Positions 17,224-25,883 of a DNA stretch of 64,000 bases are shown piece by piece. The stretch covers positions 1 to 64,000 of the forward strand of contig NZ_SNUB01000010.1 of NCBI RefSeq assembly GCF_004378355.1. The letters run 5' to 3'. The translations under genes and the position numbers were made by a program. Source of the DNA: Psychromonas algicola (GTDB lineage Bacteria; Pseudomonadota; Gammaproteobacteria; Enterobacterales; Psychromonadaceae). The stretch's first letter is position 1. Every line of letters starts with the position of its first letter. The notes beneath the pieces were generated by a model that did no database searches, was not told where the DNA came from, and was given only the letters and a program-made list of their open reading frames with translations.

Positions 17224-17829
17224 ATGACACAAAAAAAGATTGGACGCCCTCGTGCCTTTGATAAAAACGAAGCGCTAACAGCTGCGATGAAAGTTTTTTG
17301 GATCAAAGGTTATGATGGTGCCTCAATGAAAGATCTCACAAGCGCCATGAAGATTAATAGCCCAAGTCTCTATTCGGTTTTTGGGGATAAGCATGCGTTA
17401 TATTTAGCCTCAATTGATAACTATACGAAAAATAATCCAGCATCACCTTTAGTGATATTTGAAAGTGAACCCAATATCGAAAAAGCAATTCGTGCTTTTA
17501 TGAAAGCAGCATTAGATTCAGCAACCAAAAATGAGTTTGGCACACTTGGCTGCTTTCTAAGTTCAAGTGTTGCAACCACAGCAGGCGTTGTAGATGGCGT
17601 ACAAGAAAAGTTAAAAACTGCGATTCTAGAAGCTGATGCTAGACTAGTAAAACGCTTTGAATTTGAAAAGCAAAATGGCGTATTAGCAAGCGACTTTCCA
17701 TCGGAAGAGCGAGCTCGTTTAATGTTTGATCTTCGCCAAGGCTATACTTTTAGAGCAAGAGCAGGATTAAAAAGTGACAGTATGGAAAATGATCTTAGTT
17801 TTAGAGTAAAAATGGTGCTTGGTGAATAA
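17224..17829 (+). CDS. TetR/AcrR family transcriptional regulator
   Basis: N-terminal TetR HTH of about 55 residues: G-R-P-R-A-F-D, A-A-M-K-V-F-W-I-K-G-Y-D-G-A-S-M-K-D-L, then S-P-S-L-Y-S-V-F-G-D-K recognition helix. The rest is an all-helical ligand domain with C in G-T-L-G-C-F-L-S-S. It is divergent from the peroxiredoxin gene. The 79-base gap between them holds a direct repeat ttttgtaa (17159-17166 and 17213-17220), which could be a binding site. Repression of the neighbour in response to an electrophile or oxidant is a reasonable guess. Confidence 0.85.
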   Translation: MTQKKIGRPRAFDKNEALTAAMKVFWIKGYDGASMKDLTSAMKINSPSLYSVFGDKHALYLASIDNYTKNNPASPLVIFESEPNIEKAIRAFMKAALDSATKNEFGTLGCFLSSSVATTAGVVDGVQEKLKTAILEADARLVKRFEFEKQNGVLASDFPSEERARLMFDLRQGYTFRARAGLKSDSMENDLSFRVKMVLGE

Positions 17830-17961
17830 AAATCTATTTAAAATCATGCTATAACATCATCTATTCATTAAAACGCTAAATAATAGTAATTCAGTATTTA
17901 AACGTTTATTTGATGTGATTATTGCAAACAAAAATAAACAACCTATAAGTGGAGCTTTACA

Positions 17962-18432
17962 ATGAAAAGTCATAAAGAAATAGCATTAGACGCAATCGAT
18001 TTAGTCACCCCTTCAATACTTAAGTTATTTGAACGCACAAATCGCAAAGAGCTACATATTGTTGTAATGGACCCAACTATCAAACCTTGGGAAGCAGATT
18101 TTAAAGATGCAATTTTAGTTGAACAATCTATGGGTAAACCAGATGAATGGACAATAAAATTTGATGATTTAGCTAGAAATAAAGCACAGCAAGCATGGCG
18201 TAGCGGCTCTGCAAATATGAATCACCAAACAGCCCATCCATCTTCATTAAGAGAAGGCGATGTTTTATTTTACGGTTCATTTGTTTATGGTGACATTGTC
18301 GTTGGTTGCAGCGGTGTTCAACCCTATTATGACATGTTGATCAGTAGCTGGGTTGCGCTTGCTTTTGAACAGTTATCCGTTGCAGAATATCAACGATCTA
18401 AAGATGAAACACCAACCAGAGCCTTCAGATAA
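17962..18432 (+). CDS. Hypothetical protein, possibly HbpS/GlcG-like
   Basis: 156-residue soluble protein. Start ATG at 17962 follows a GGAG element (agtggagctttacaatg). The late segment F-Y-G-S-F-V-Y-G-D-I-V-V-G-C-S-G-V-Q, followed by a helix ending in L-A-F-E-Q-L, recalls the C-terminal half of GlcG/HbpS (DUF336) proteins, which bind heme or small molecules, but overall similarity is weak. Stand-alone gene. Function unknown. Confidence 0.6.
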   Translation: MKSHKEIALDAIDLVTPSILKLFERTNRKELHIVVMDPTIKPWEADFKDAILVEQSMGKPDEWTIKFDDLARNKAQQAWRSGSANMNHQTAHPSSLREGDVLFYGSFVYGDIVVGCSGVQPYYDMLISSWVALAFEQLSVAEYQRSKDETPTRAFR

Positions 18433-18660
18433 CATTAAATGATATTCGGTGTTAATAACTGATTTTTTTTCAAAAAACAGTCAGAATTGACATCGAATTT
18501 ATTTACCCATTTCCTTTAAATCCATATACCTCTCCTCTAAATAATAAAAAAATTTAAAAATCTGAAATTAAATTAAAACAAGCTCGGTCTTGTTATATGC
18601 AATATTTTTTTAATCTATTGTATTTATTTAACTTATATTAATTTATCTAAGGAATTTTTA

Positions 18661-19074
18661 ATGTCACAAGCTCTATCAGCAGACTTGAAGAACCGCCTTC
18701 AATGGTCACTTTTGTCGTTACGTGTAGGTGTATTCATTGTATTAGGTATGTGGGTACTAGATAAACTCGTTAACCCTTCACATACAGCGGCAGTGTTAAA
18801 TGCCTTTTACGGTATTGGTGATGCGAGCACTTCAGTAGTCACTATTATGGGGGTTTTACAATTAGTATTAGTACTTGCATTCCTTGCTGGGATTAAAAAA
18901 CGCATAACTTACGGACTTGTTTTCGTTATGCATGCCATTTCAACTTTTGCAACTTACGAAAGATATATTGACGGCTTAAATAACCTACTATTTTTTGCTG
19001 CTTGGCCTATGCTTGCTGCTTGTTTAGCACTTTATCTTCTTCGTGATGAAGATGTGAAATTTACAGTTAAGTAA
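18661..19074 (+). CDS. DoxX-like small integral membrane protein
   Basis: 137 residues with four hydrophobic helices (about 17-35, 55-80, 83-100, 107-127), a length and layout of the DoxX/YkgB-like group. The helix-1 motif L-S-L-R-V-G-V-F-I-V-L-G-M-W-V-L-D-K is DoxX-like. RBS AAGGA lies upstream of the ATG (ctaaggaatttttaatg). Role unknown. A 228-base AT-rich gap without recognisable features precedes it. Confidence 0.65.
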   Translation: MSQALSADLKNRLQWSLLSLRVGVFIVLGMWVLDKLVNPSHTAAVLNAFYGIGDASTSVVTIMGVLQLVLVLAFLAGIKKRITYGLVFVMHAISTFATYERYIDGLNNLLFFAAWPMLAACLALYLLRDEDVKFTVK

Positions 19075-19156
19075 TATCAATCACAATAAGTAGATTATTT
19101 GTTTTATTTACTAAAACAGATAACATATTAATGTTATCGATATAATTGATATTATA

Positions 19157-19189
19157 AACCCTGCATGATAATCAATATTATGCAGGGTT
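19157..19189. terminator. Terminator hairpin between convergent genes
   Basis: aaccctgcat (19157-19166) pairs with atgcagggtt (19180-19189). It is located between the DoxX-like gene and the DUF2867 gene, so it can serve both strands. Confidence 0.65.
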
Positions 19190-19216
19190 CTTCATAAAAA
19201 ATAATCTTATTGAGAT

Positions 19217-19714
19217 TTATAACCGCCCGCCTTTCAAGGCTTGTTTGATGCAATATTTAGTCAACATTTGATGTAAAGGTTGAATGCATCTCATATATAT
19301 TCTACCTTTCTTATTTTTAAAATTGGTCAACGTCGAAATAATAAATCGAGTATCAGTTACTCTTAATACAGAGACCCAAATGTCCATATTTTTCTCATAG
19401 GCAACAACAACTAATTCTGCTTCAGATATTTTATCGAAGGTTAATAATCCTATTTTCCTGCCTTGATAAATATCATTATATTGAAAATACACTGGAAAAG
19501 TTAACTCTGAAAAATTGAATCGTTTAGCAATATTATTTCTAAATTTGTAAAGGCGATAAATAAAGTTAGGTAAATAAGCAAAAACACTATGATAAACATA
19601 TTTTGCAGCTAAATGTCTTCTGCTCGTATTCACAAGAAATGAGTCTCTATAATAGGATTCATTCTCTTTACCATTGAGTAACGTTTGAGGAGGAAAGTTT
19701 GCTTCTGAAACCAT
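19217..19714 (-). CDS. DUF2867 family protein
   Basis: The start ATG at 19712-19714 has AGGA ten bases upstream; an upstream in-frame ATG at 19747 has none. The 165-residue product has the DUF2867 pattern: Y-R-D-S-F-L-V, L-P-N-F-I-Y-R-L-Y-K-F-R-N, G-R-K-I-G-L-L, then M-D-I-W-V-S-V-L-R-V and G-R-I-Y-M-R-C-I-Q-P-L-H near the C-terminus. Biochemical role of the family is unknown; the fold may be related to START-like lipid-binding domains. No operon partner is obvious. Confidence 0.7.
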   Translation of the reverse strand: MVSEANFPPQTLLNGKENESYYRDSFLVNTSRRHLAAKYVYHSVFAYLPNFIYRLYKFRNNIAKRFNFSELTFPVYFQYNDIYQGRKIGLLTFDKISEAELVVVAYEKNMDIWVSVLRVTDTRFIISTLTNFKNKKGRIYMRCIQPLHQMLTKYCIKQALKGGRL

Positions 19715-19848
19715 ACTTAGTTTATCCTTTGTACACTTTAAATGCATAAAACCAATTAGTTAGCTTTATAAATTTATTTTAACACAGTAAATAATTAATT
19801 AATGCGATACAGGTTTTAGGGTCATTTAAAAGTTTTTCACTCAAATCT

Positions 19849-20181
19849 CTAAGTGCTTTTAGAGCCTAATATAATAACTAACATACCTAACAACACGATA
19901 AGCCCACCGATGATATCCGTACTGACAGGTTTGATACCATCTACAATCCAAAGCCACAATAATGAAACAAAAACATACATACCTCCATAGGCGGCATAAA
20001 CACGACCAGATGCAGCTGGATGAAGTGATAACAACCAAACAAATAAGGTAAGGCTGATAGTTGCAGGAATAAGTAAGAAAATACTTTTGCCTTGTTTCAA
20101 CCAAAGATAAGGCAAATAACAACCAATAATTTCTGCAAATGCTGTCAAAGCAAATAATGTAATCGTTTTTAGTTCAAACAT
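19849..20181 (-). CDS. ynfA: YnfA family (UPF0060) membrane protein
   Basis: Length 110 residues with four membrane helices, exactly the YnfA layout. Diagnostic strings: [14 protein letters not shown] near the N-terminus, [17 protein letters not shown] in the middle, and [11 protein letters not shown] at the end. YnfA is an SMR-superfamily member linked to efflux of small cations in Shigella. It lies 23 bases downstream of the GFA gene, so the two are probably co-transcribed. Confidence 0.9.
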   Translation of the reverse strand: MFELKTITLFALTAFAEIIGCYLPYLWLKQGKSIFLLIPATISLTLFVWLLSLHPAASGRVYAAYGGMYVFVSLLWLWIVDGIKPVSTDIIGGLIVLLGMLVIILGSKST

Positions 20182-20204
20182 TTGAATCCCAATTACATAG
20201 ATAT

Positions 20205-20609
20205 TTATTCAGGAAACTCGTTAAATTGTATTGCTTTTAACGCATCATCATACCATTTCGCTTTTTCAGAGCAGAATATATTGTCTTGGGGCATCAATGT
20301 TGCCGTTGAATCCAAGCTTCCAGCAGGAAAAATTAATGCTTCACCAGATAGAGAAAGATAAGGCACAGCACTGCCACATTCCGTACAAAAAGCTGTACTA
20401 ATCGTTCTACCAGGTACATCGAAACGTTTAACAAATTCAAGGCCTGTTAGCCATTTTATATTTTGTGGAGAAGTAAATAAATTAGAAGCATGTGCAGAGC
20501 CCGTTACTTTTTGGCACTGAATGCAATGGCATAGATGAAACTGTTCAAATTCATCATTACATTCAAAAGAAACTTTACTACATAAGCAACTTCCTAATAA
20601 TACTGACAT
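20205..20609 (-). CDS. GFA family zinc protein (CENP-V/GFA domain)
   Basis: The 134-residue protein carries the zinc-ligand pattern of the GFA domain: G-S-C-L-C near residue 6, [12 protein letters not shown] near 30, and F-C-T-E-C-G-S near 95. The family is named after a glutathione-dependent formaldehyde-activating enzyme, but most members have no proven substrate. It lies upstream of ynfA in the same orientation. A 284-base upstream region shows nothing recognisable. Confidence 0.85.
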   Translation of the reverse strand: MSVLLGSCLCSKVSFECNDEFEQFHLCHCIQCQKVTGSAHASNLFTSPQNIKWLTGLEFVKRFDVPGRTISTAFCTECGSAVPYLSLSGEALIFPAGSLDSTATLMPQDNIFCSEKAKWYDDALKAIQFNEFPE

Positions 20610-20893
20610 TTACTTTCCTTTTTGTTTTACCCTACTTCATAACATTAACAAATTTTATATTAACAAGCAGATTATAAGTTTGAGTGGCTATTTTAACCAT
20701 ATAAAAGATGAATAAGATAACTATTCAACATAAATTTAATACCACTCCATATTTAGCAATGATAAAGTGCTAGAGCATCATAATCACTTTTTCGTTGAAT
20801 ATGATGATAAATATGCTTAAAAAGAAGCGTTATTGTTTGCTTTAGAAACAAAAAACGACAATTTTCCATTACTCTCGTTATGAGGAAAAAAAG

Positions 20894-22639
20894 ATGCATA
20901 AAAGACTACCCGTAATAATCAGTTTAGCCTGTGCTTCAATTACAATAAATGCCGCACCACAAGTCACTGATTTTATTGCTCCAGAGCTCACTTCCAAAGT
21001 CGTTGATAAACAAAGTGTCGATGCACAAGAATTCATGGTCTCTGCAGCCACCCCCCTAGCCGTAAAGGCTGGTTACAATGTGCTAAAAAATGGCGGTAAT
21101 GCAGTCGATGCATTAGTCGCAGTACAAACTATTTTAGGGCTAGTAGAGCCGCAATCATCTGGCTTAGGAGGCGGTGGTTTTCTTGTTTATTATGACGCTC
21201 AAGCTAAAAAATTAACCACCTTCGATTTTAGAGAAACCGCCCCATTGGCAGCAACGCCTGAGCTTTTCCAAGATGCACAAGGAAAACCCTTAAAGTTTTA
21301 CGATGCAGTTGTGGGTGGCCGTTCAGTAGGGACACCGGGGACAGTTAAGCTACTTGATACCGTGCATCAAAAGTACGGTAATCAAGACTGGGCTCAATTA
21401 CTTAACCCCGCTATTAAACTGGCTTCAAATGGTTTTAACGTATCAGAGCGCTTAGCTTCTGCAATCGCTAACGACAAAGAAAGGTTAGCTCGTTACCCGG
21501 GTACTAAAGCTTACTTCTTTACAAGTGAAGGAGAACCTCTTGCAGAAGGAACATTACTTAAAAACCAAGCCTATGCAGAAACATTAAAATTAATCGCCAA
21601 AGAAAGATCTGATGGATTTTATTTTGGAAAAATAGCTAAAAATATTGTTAATAAAGTTAATAATATTGAAGATAACCCAGGTGTTTTAAGCCTTAAAGAT
21701 TTTGAAAACTATCAAGTAATAGAAAGAGATCCAGTCTGTGCACCTTATCATCAATATGATGTGTGTGGCATGGGTCCTCCAAGCTCAGGGGCTTTAACAG
21801 TTGGACAAATTCTAGGCATATCTTCTCACTTCGATCTCAAATCAATGGGCCCTAATGACCCAACGTCTTGGCAAGTTATTGGTGATGCATCTAGATTAGC
21901 CTTTGCTGATCGTGGTCGTTATATGGCAGATACAGACTTTGTACCTATGCCTCAAGGTCTATTAGATAAAGACTACCTGGCTTCACGTGCGGCATTAATA
22001 ACCAAAGGAAAAGCATTAGAAAACGTGTCAGCAGGATCACCGCCATGGGATGGTAAAATTGCATTAGCAGATGATATTGCGATCGAATTCCCATCTACAA
22101 GTCATATTACCATTGTTGATAAAAGTGGGAATATCATTTCCATGACTACCACTGTTGAAAATGGATTTGGTTCACGCGTAATGAGTAATGGTTTCTTACT
22201 AAATAACGAATTGACTGATTTCTCGTTCGCTTCTGCTAAAGATGGTTACCCAATAGCGAATCGTGTTGAACCAGGAAAACGTCCTCGTTCTTCTATGTCA
22301 CCGACCATTGTTATGAAAGATAACAAACCTTATATTGCGATTGGCTCACCTGGTGGTTCTCGTATTATCGGTTATGTTGCTCAAGCCATTATTGCCCAAC
22401 TAGATTGGGGAATGGATATTCAAGATGCGATTTCAATGCCGCATTTAGTGAACCGTTTTGGGACTTTTGATTTAGAAGCAGGCACTGAAGCAGAAAAATT
22501 TAAAGCGCCACTTGAAGCAATGGGTTTTAAGGTATCAATAAGAGATTTAAACTCTGGTATTCACGGTATTATTTTAAACAACGGAAAATTAACCGGTGGT
22601 GCAGATCCTAGACGTGAAGGTATTGTTTTAGGCGATTAA
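20894..22639 (+). CDS. ggt: Gamma-glutamyltransferase
   Basis: A 581-residue precursor with a Sec signal peptide (MHKRLPVIISLACASITINA), so it is periplasmic. GGT proteins self-cleave before a catalytic Thr. Here F-P-S-T-S-H-I-T-I-V-D near residue 398 is the processing site and nucleophile. Other family motifs: G-G-N-A-V-D-A-L-V-A near 75, S-S-G-L-G-G-G-G-F near 92, G-P-P-S-S-G near 296, R-P-R-S-S-M-S-P and I-G-S-P-G-G-S-R-I-I near 480. The substrates are glutathione and gamma-glutamyl peptides. Single gene, ended by a strong terminator. Confidence 0.93.
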   Translation: MHKRLPVIISLACASITINAAPQVTDFIAPELTSKVVDKQSVDAQEFMVSAATPLAVKAGYNVLKNGGNAVDALVAVQTILGLVEPQSSGLGGGGFLVYYDAQAKKLTTFDFRETAPLAATPELFQDAQGKPLKFYDAVVGGRSVGTPGTVKLLDTVHQKYGNQDWAQLLNPAIKLASNGFNVSERLASAIANDKERLARYPGTKAYFFTSEGEPLAEGTLLKNQAYAETLKLIAKERSDGFYFGKIAKNIVNKVNNIEDNPGVLSLKDFENYQVIERDPVCAPYHQYDVCGMGPPSSGALTVGQILGISSHFDLKSMGPNDPTSWQVIGDASRLAFADRGRYMADTDFVPMPQGLLDKDYLASRAALITKGKALENVSAGSPPWDGKIALADDIAIEFPSTSHITIVDKSGNIISMTTTVENGFGSRVMSNGFLLNNELTDFSFASAKDGYPIANRVEPGKRPRSSMSPTIVMKDNKPYIAIGSPGGSRIIGYVAQAIIAQLDWGMDIQDAISMPHLVNRFGTFDLEAGTEAEKFKAPLEAMGFKVSIRDLNSGIHGIILNNGKLTGGADPRREGIVLGD

Positions 22640-22661
22640 TAACTAATTTATTGATTAAATA

Positions 22662-22705
22662 AAAGCCCGTATTAACTGGTTTATAACCAAGTTAATACGG
22701 GCTTT
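22662..22705. terminator. Strong bidirectional terminator
   Basis: aaagcccgtattaact (22662-22677) pairs perfectly over 16 bases with 22690-22705, and part of the loop pairs too. It lies between converging ggt and the 147-aa hypothetical gene. Confidence 0.85.
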
Positions 22706-22733
22706 ATATTCGCTTTAAAATACTAAAAAGTGA

Positions 22734-23177
22734 TTAAAATAGCGCTTTAATTGGCTCAACAAAGTCAGAAGCACTACGTGTCATTCTGTGGCCTGATTCA
22801 ATCGTGATTTCAGTTCCATCAATAGAAAACTCGCTTTTTGAATCATCAAATTTTGCTTTAGGTTTAACAACAATTGAAGTGATATTAGCAAGCTCTTCTT
22901 TATAATCCGCATCGTCATTGCAAATAGTAGACATTGCTTCCAAAGCAGCGACTGTACGCTCACCTGTATGGCCAAGAACCCATACGTTTTCATAGCTATC
23001 AGATGCTAAAGCGTCAGTGTTTTCACTGATCATTTGGCCTACAGCATTCCAATCAACAGTAACGCTTAACTCTGTGCTACCTGCATCAGCTTTAAGTTTT
23101 TCAACTTGAGTTGCAATATTTTCATCAGCAGCTCGAATTGCTTTTTTTTCTACCATTGCGAATTTTACTTGTTCCAT
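22734..23177 (-). CDS. Hypothetical protein, 147 aa
   Basis: Soluble acidic protein, start ATG at 23175-23177 with AAGGA 7 bases upstream (ttaaggaaagacaatgg). N-terminal half: charged helix (M-V-E-K-K-A-I-R-A-A-D-E-N, then Q-V-E-K-L-K-A-D). Middle: V-T-V-D-W-N-A-V-G-Q-M. C-terminal half: beta-rich, ending E-I-T-I-E-S-G-H-R-M. Family not recognised. Single gene. Confidence 0.6.
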   Translation of the reverse strand: MEQVKFAMVEKKAIRAADENIATQVEKLKADAGSTELSVTVDWNAVGQMISENTDALASDSYENVWVLGHTGERTVAALEAMSTICNDDADYKEELANITSIVVKPKAKFDDSKSEFSIDGTEITIESGHRMTRSASDFVEPIKALF

Positions 23178-23498
23178 TGTCTTTCCTTAATTTATTACTT
23201 AATTGAGTTAATAGTGCCTAATTCATCTAACTAGGCATCAAATTTTTAAACAACGCTTGATTACAGATCATTTATAATCTGAACCAATGTTTTAAGCAGA
23301 TTATTTGATAGGAATAACATTTTTTAAATTATATTTTAATAATGTTTAACGCAGTACTTCTATGTGATATTTAATCTAAATAGACAGGCATCTATATCTT
23401 ATTAAATACTTAAACCGACAGAAGAGTACCGATCGGTTCAAAGGTATTCTAACAGGTATTTATTATTTTAAAACTCTTTTTAATATCAAAATTAATAT
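23178..23498. other. Intergenic, with a perfect 10-bp palindrome
   Basis: About 320 AT-rich bases between two minus-strand hypothetical genes. The only structure seen is accgatcggt (23428-23437), a perfect palindrome, with a further half-site aaccga at 23413-23418. It could be a dimeric regulator site or chance. No gene or RNA recognised. Confidence 0.3.
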
Positions 23499-23912
23499 TT
23501 ATTGAGCATGATTAATAAATAAAGCTTCAAGACCTGGTTTATTAATGTCTGCACCAGGAATATACAAATAACAACTAATCCGTGCATAATTGTCTAAGTC
23601 ACTACCCCATAAGCAAGATTCTTCATAGCGAATATTATTCTCTTGAAAACGAATACGCAGAGCCTTACTCTCACCACTTAAAACAGATTCGAAGCTAGCA
23701 ACACCGACTATACTTTGACCATCAATTATTCTTTTTACTTTTAATTTTCTTTCTTCTAAATAAATAGAAACCTTGCCGCTATAAGTCTGCTGGGTATCTA
23801 TTCCTTCTCCAATTAATAAATAATCTCCAACAACAAATTTTTCCACAAAATTATCTTCAGCTCTCACAGCCAATGAAAAAAAAGCAAATATAATAATGAA
23901 AACCCTACTCAT
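23499..23912 (-). CDS. Exported hypothetical protein, 137 aa
   Basis: N-terminal Sec signal (MSRVFIIIFAFFSLAVRA, cleavage likely before E-D-N-F). The mature part of about 118 residues is beta-rich, with one C near the middle (E-E-S-C-L-W-G-S-D-L) and another in I-S-C-Y-L-Y-I-P-G, possibly a disulfide in the periplasm. No family recognised and no operon partner. Confidence 0.6.
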   Translation of the reverse strand: MSRVFIIIFAFFSLAVRAEDNFVEKFVVGDYLLIGEGIDTQQTYSGKVSIYLEERKLKVKRIIDGQSIVGVASFESVLSGESKALRIRFQENNIRYEESCLWGSDLDNYARISCYLYIPGADINKPGLEALFINHAQ

Positions 23913-24099
23913 ATAAATAACGATCCTATGAATGAAATGATTTTAAGCGCTGGAGTAAAGTAAAAGTTATCATTAAAGCAGCTATTACAGATTTAAATAG
24001 CTGTCATTTAAGTCACTAATACGATTTGCATTAAATACAAACCATATAAATACTTTATATTTAATGCGTTAAGTTAAAAATAAAACCGAGGAGAGACAG

Positions 24100-24495
24100 T
24101 TAATCAACACGATATGACATTTTATCTAACTGAATACGATATGATTCGCTAAGAATGATAATGCCCCAAGCGATACCATAGGCGAGTAAATCAAACCAAT
24201 CGAAGGTTGAACCTAAAACAATGCGAGCAATTTGATTATCTTGCAATCCTAATATATTGATCAGTTGATAAAACTGTCCAATTTCAACGGCAAATGCAAA
24301 TAAAAGAACATAATGAGCAAGTTCGTAGTTTGACGCTTTAATAAAGATTTTAAGACCGAAATATACCCAGAAAACAGCTAAAACATCACCAACAAACGGT
24401 CTAATGAGCTCGTCGTTGACAAACATCGCAATAAATACGAGTACAGCAAGTAAAAGGAGATTTATAAAAAGATATTTTATATTAAACTGAAACAT
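24100..24495 (-). CDS. DUF2809 family membrane protein
   Basis: 131 residues with four hydrophobic segments. Family hallmarks seen: R-P-F-V-G-D-V-L-A-V-F-W-V-Y near residue 32, F-A-V-E-I-G-Q-F-Y-Q near 70, and L-G-S-T-F-D-W-F-D-L-L-A-Y near 95. DUF2809 proteins are integral membrane proteins without known function, often near resistance or cell-envelope genes. Single gene here. Confidence 0.8.
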   Translation of the reverse strand: MFQFNIKYLFINLLLLAVLVFIAMFVNDELIRPFVGDVLAVFWVYFGLKIFIKASNYELAHYVLLFAFAVEIGQFYQLINILGLQDNQIARIVLGSTFDWFDLLAYGIAWGIIILSESYRIQLDKMSYRVD

Positions 24496-24975
24496 TTAAC
24501 TTTTCCCTTAAGTCAGAAATAACTGATAATGCTTAGTATTCTTTATATCAACAAAAAATTAAAGCACTTTATGTTGAAAACACTTGATTAAGTTTAAAAA
24601 TATTCTTGCAGTTAAAATTTCAAATGGATTATTAAAAACAGCCACAGCTCATTTGAAAGAGAACAAATAAACTAACCTTATAGGGTTAGTTTCGTTATTA
24701 ATTTTGACTTTATCCCCTCTGCGAGGCTTCTACTAAGGTTAAATATTAGAAAAATAGAGCATAAATATCATCATTGAATTATAACCTTCTGTTACAATAT
24801 TACTTAACTTAATACAAAGTGATTATCAGTCTCCTTCCCTTGAATAGGTTGAATAACTTTATTCTGTAATTGACTATAATATTGCGTACTTACTCTAAGT
24901 TACTTCAGCTGTGCTTTTATATTTCCGGATATAGCTTTAACTTTAACTAAAACTTTCATTAAGAGAATGTGGATT
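24496..24975. other. Intergenic of about 480 bases with an orphan hairpin
   Basis: No convincing coding frame. A hairpin aaactaacc (24669-24677) / ggttagttt (24684-24692) lies 177 bases from the nearest gene and belongs to none; it might end a small RNA or be a relic. The part near 24900-24975 must hold the promoter of the LEA14-like gene. Confidence 0.4.
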
Positions 24976-25803
24976 ATGATTAAAAAACTACTAGTAGGTG
25001 TATTGGTTTTAACAACAACCGCCTGTACAACATTACAGCATGAACTAAAAAACTACCTCAACAAACCAGTAGTCAATTACAAATCAATTTCAGTTGGTAA
25101 ATTAGCCATTGATGCAATCGAATTAAATCCAACTTTCAACGTACAAAATAAAAATGCTTTTCCTATACCTATTAATGAAGCAACTTATGAGCTGTATTTA
25201 AATAATGATAAAGTCTTAGATGGCACCACTAACGCGATTGGTACCTTGCCTGCAAACCAAGACAAAGATGTCACATTATCGCTTAACCTAACTCAAGAGA
25301 CATTAATCTCATTACAACATATATTGCTAAGAGATAAACAACTTAATTATCGAGTTAAAGGTAATGTTAATGCAATGGGCCTAACCCTACCTTTTGAAAA
25401 ATCAGATACGCTCTATGTTCCTGATTTAAAAGTGGTTGACATGCAAGTGGTCAACGCGAGTTTTACAAAATTAGATATTATGCTAAAACTCGAAGTCACT
25501 AATACGAATAACTTTAATTTACCGCTAGAAAATATTCATTATTCGGTATCTTCTAATCGTAACATTTTGTTTAACGGTGATCTTAAAGATCAAAACGTAG
25601 CAAAAGGCAGCAATACTATTCAACTCCCTTTAACCATTAAACCTAATACATTATTTACTAATATATTTGCACTATTGAATAATCCAGTATTACCGCTGCA
25701 TTTTGAAATAAATACACCTTTGTTTAATAAATCTTATGATCACTCGTTAAATTTAAGCTCTTTCTTCTTTGCTAAAGAAAAGCTTAATACATTTAACCTA
25801 TAG
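24976..25803 (+). CDS. LEA14-like lipoprotein (LEA type 2 family)
   Basis: Start taken at the ATG at 24976, three codons inside a longer frame, because the signal peptide then begins M-I-K-K-L-L and spacing to the upstream AGAG is better. The lipobox is T-T-T-A-C, giving a lipidated Cys near residue 17. Two LEA14/WHy-like repeats follow (about 35-140 and 145-270): N-P-T-F-N-V-Q-N-K-N-A-F-P-I-P and a second L-E-V-T-N-T-N-N-F-N-L-P-L. Such domains bind hydrophobic surfaces and occur in stress-related envelope lipoproteins. Exact role unknown. Confidence 0.8.
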   Translation: MIKKLLVGVLVLTTTACTTLQHELKNYLNKPVVNYKSISVGKLAIDAIELNPTFNVQNKNAFPIPINEATYELYLNNDKVLDGTTNAIGTLPANQDKDVTLSLNLTQETLISLQHILLRDKQLNYRVKGNVNAMGLTLPFEKSDTLYVPDLKVVDMQVVNASFTKLDIMLKLEVTNTNNFNLPLENIHYSVSSNRNILFNGDLKDQNVAKGSNTIQLPLTIKPNTLFTNIFALLNNPVLPLHFEINTPLFNKSYDHSLNLSSFFFAKEKLNTFNL

Positions 25804-25814
25804 GGAAAACAGAA

Positions 25815-25865
25815 TAACAATTCGGTTATGCTTAAAAATAAACGAATAGCCTAGCCGAATTGTTA
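25815..25865. terminator. Hairpin between convergent genes
   Basis: taacaattcgg (25815-25825) pairs perfectly with ccgaattgtta (25855-25865) around a 29-base loop. It lies between the LEA14-like gene and the outer-membrane protein gene. Confidence 0.5.
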
Positions 25866-25883
25866 ACTAAATAGTTTGAGGAA

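Noticed and set aside
19859-20122. 87-aa frame inside ynfA
   Set aside because: Different frame of the same strand as ynfA, Cys/Ser-rich nonsense translation.
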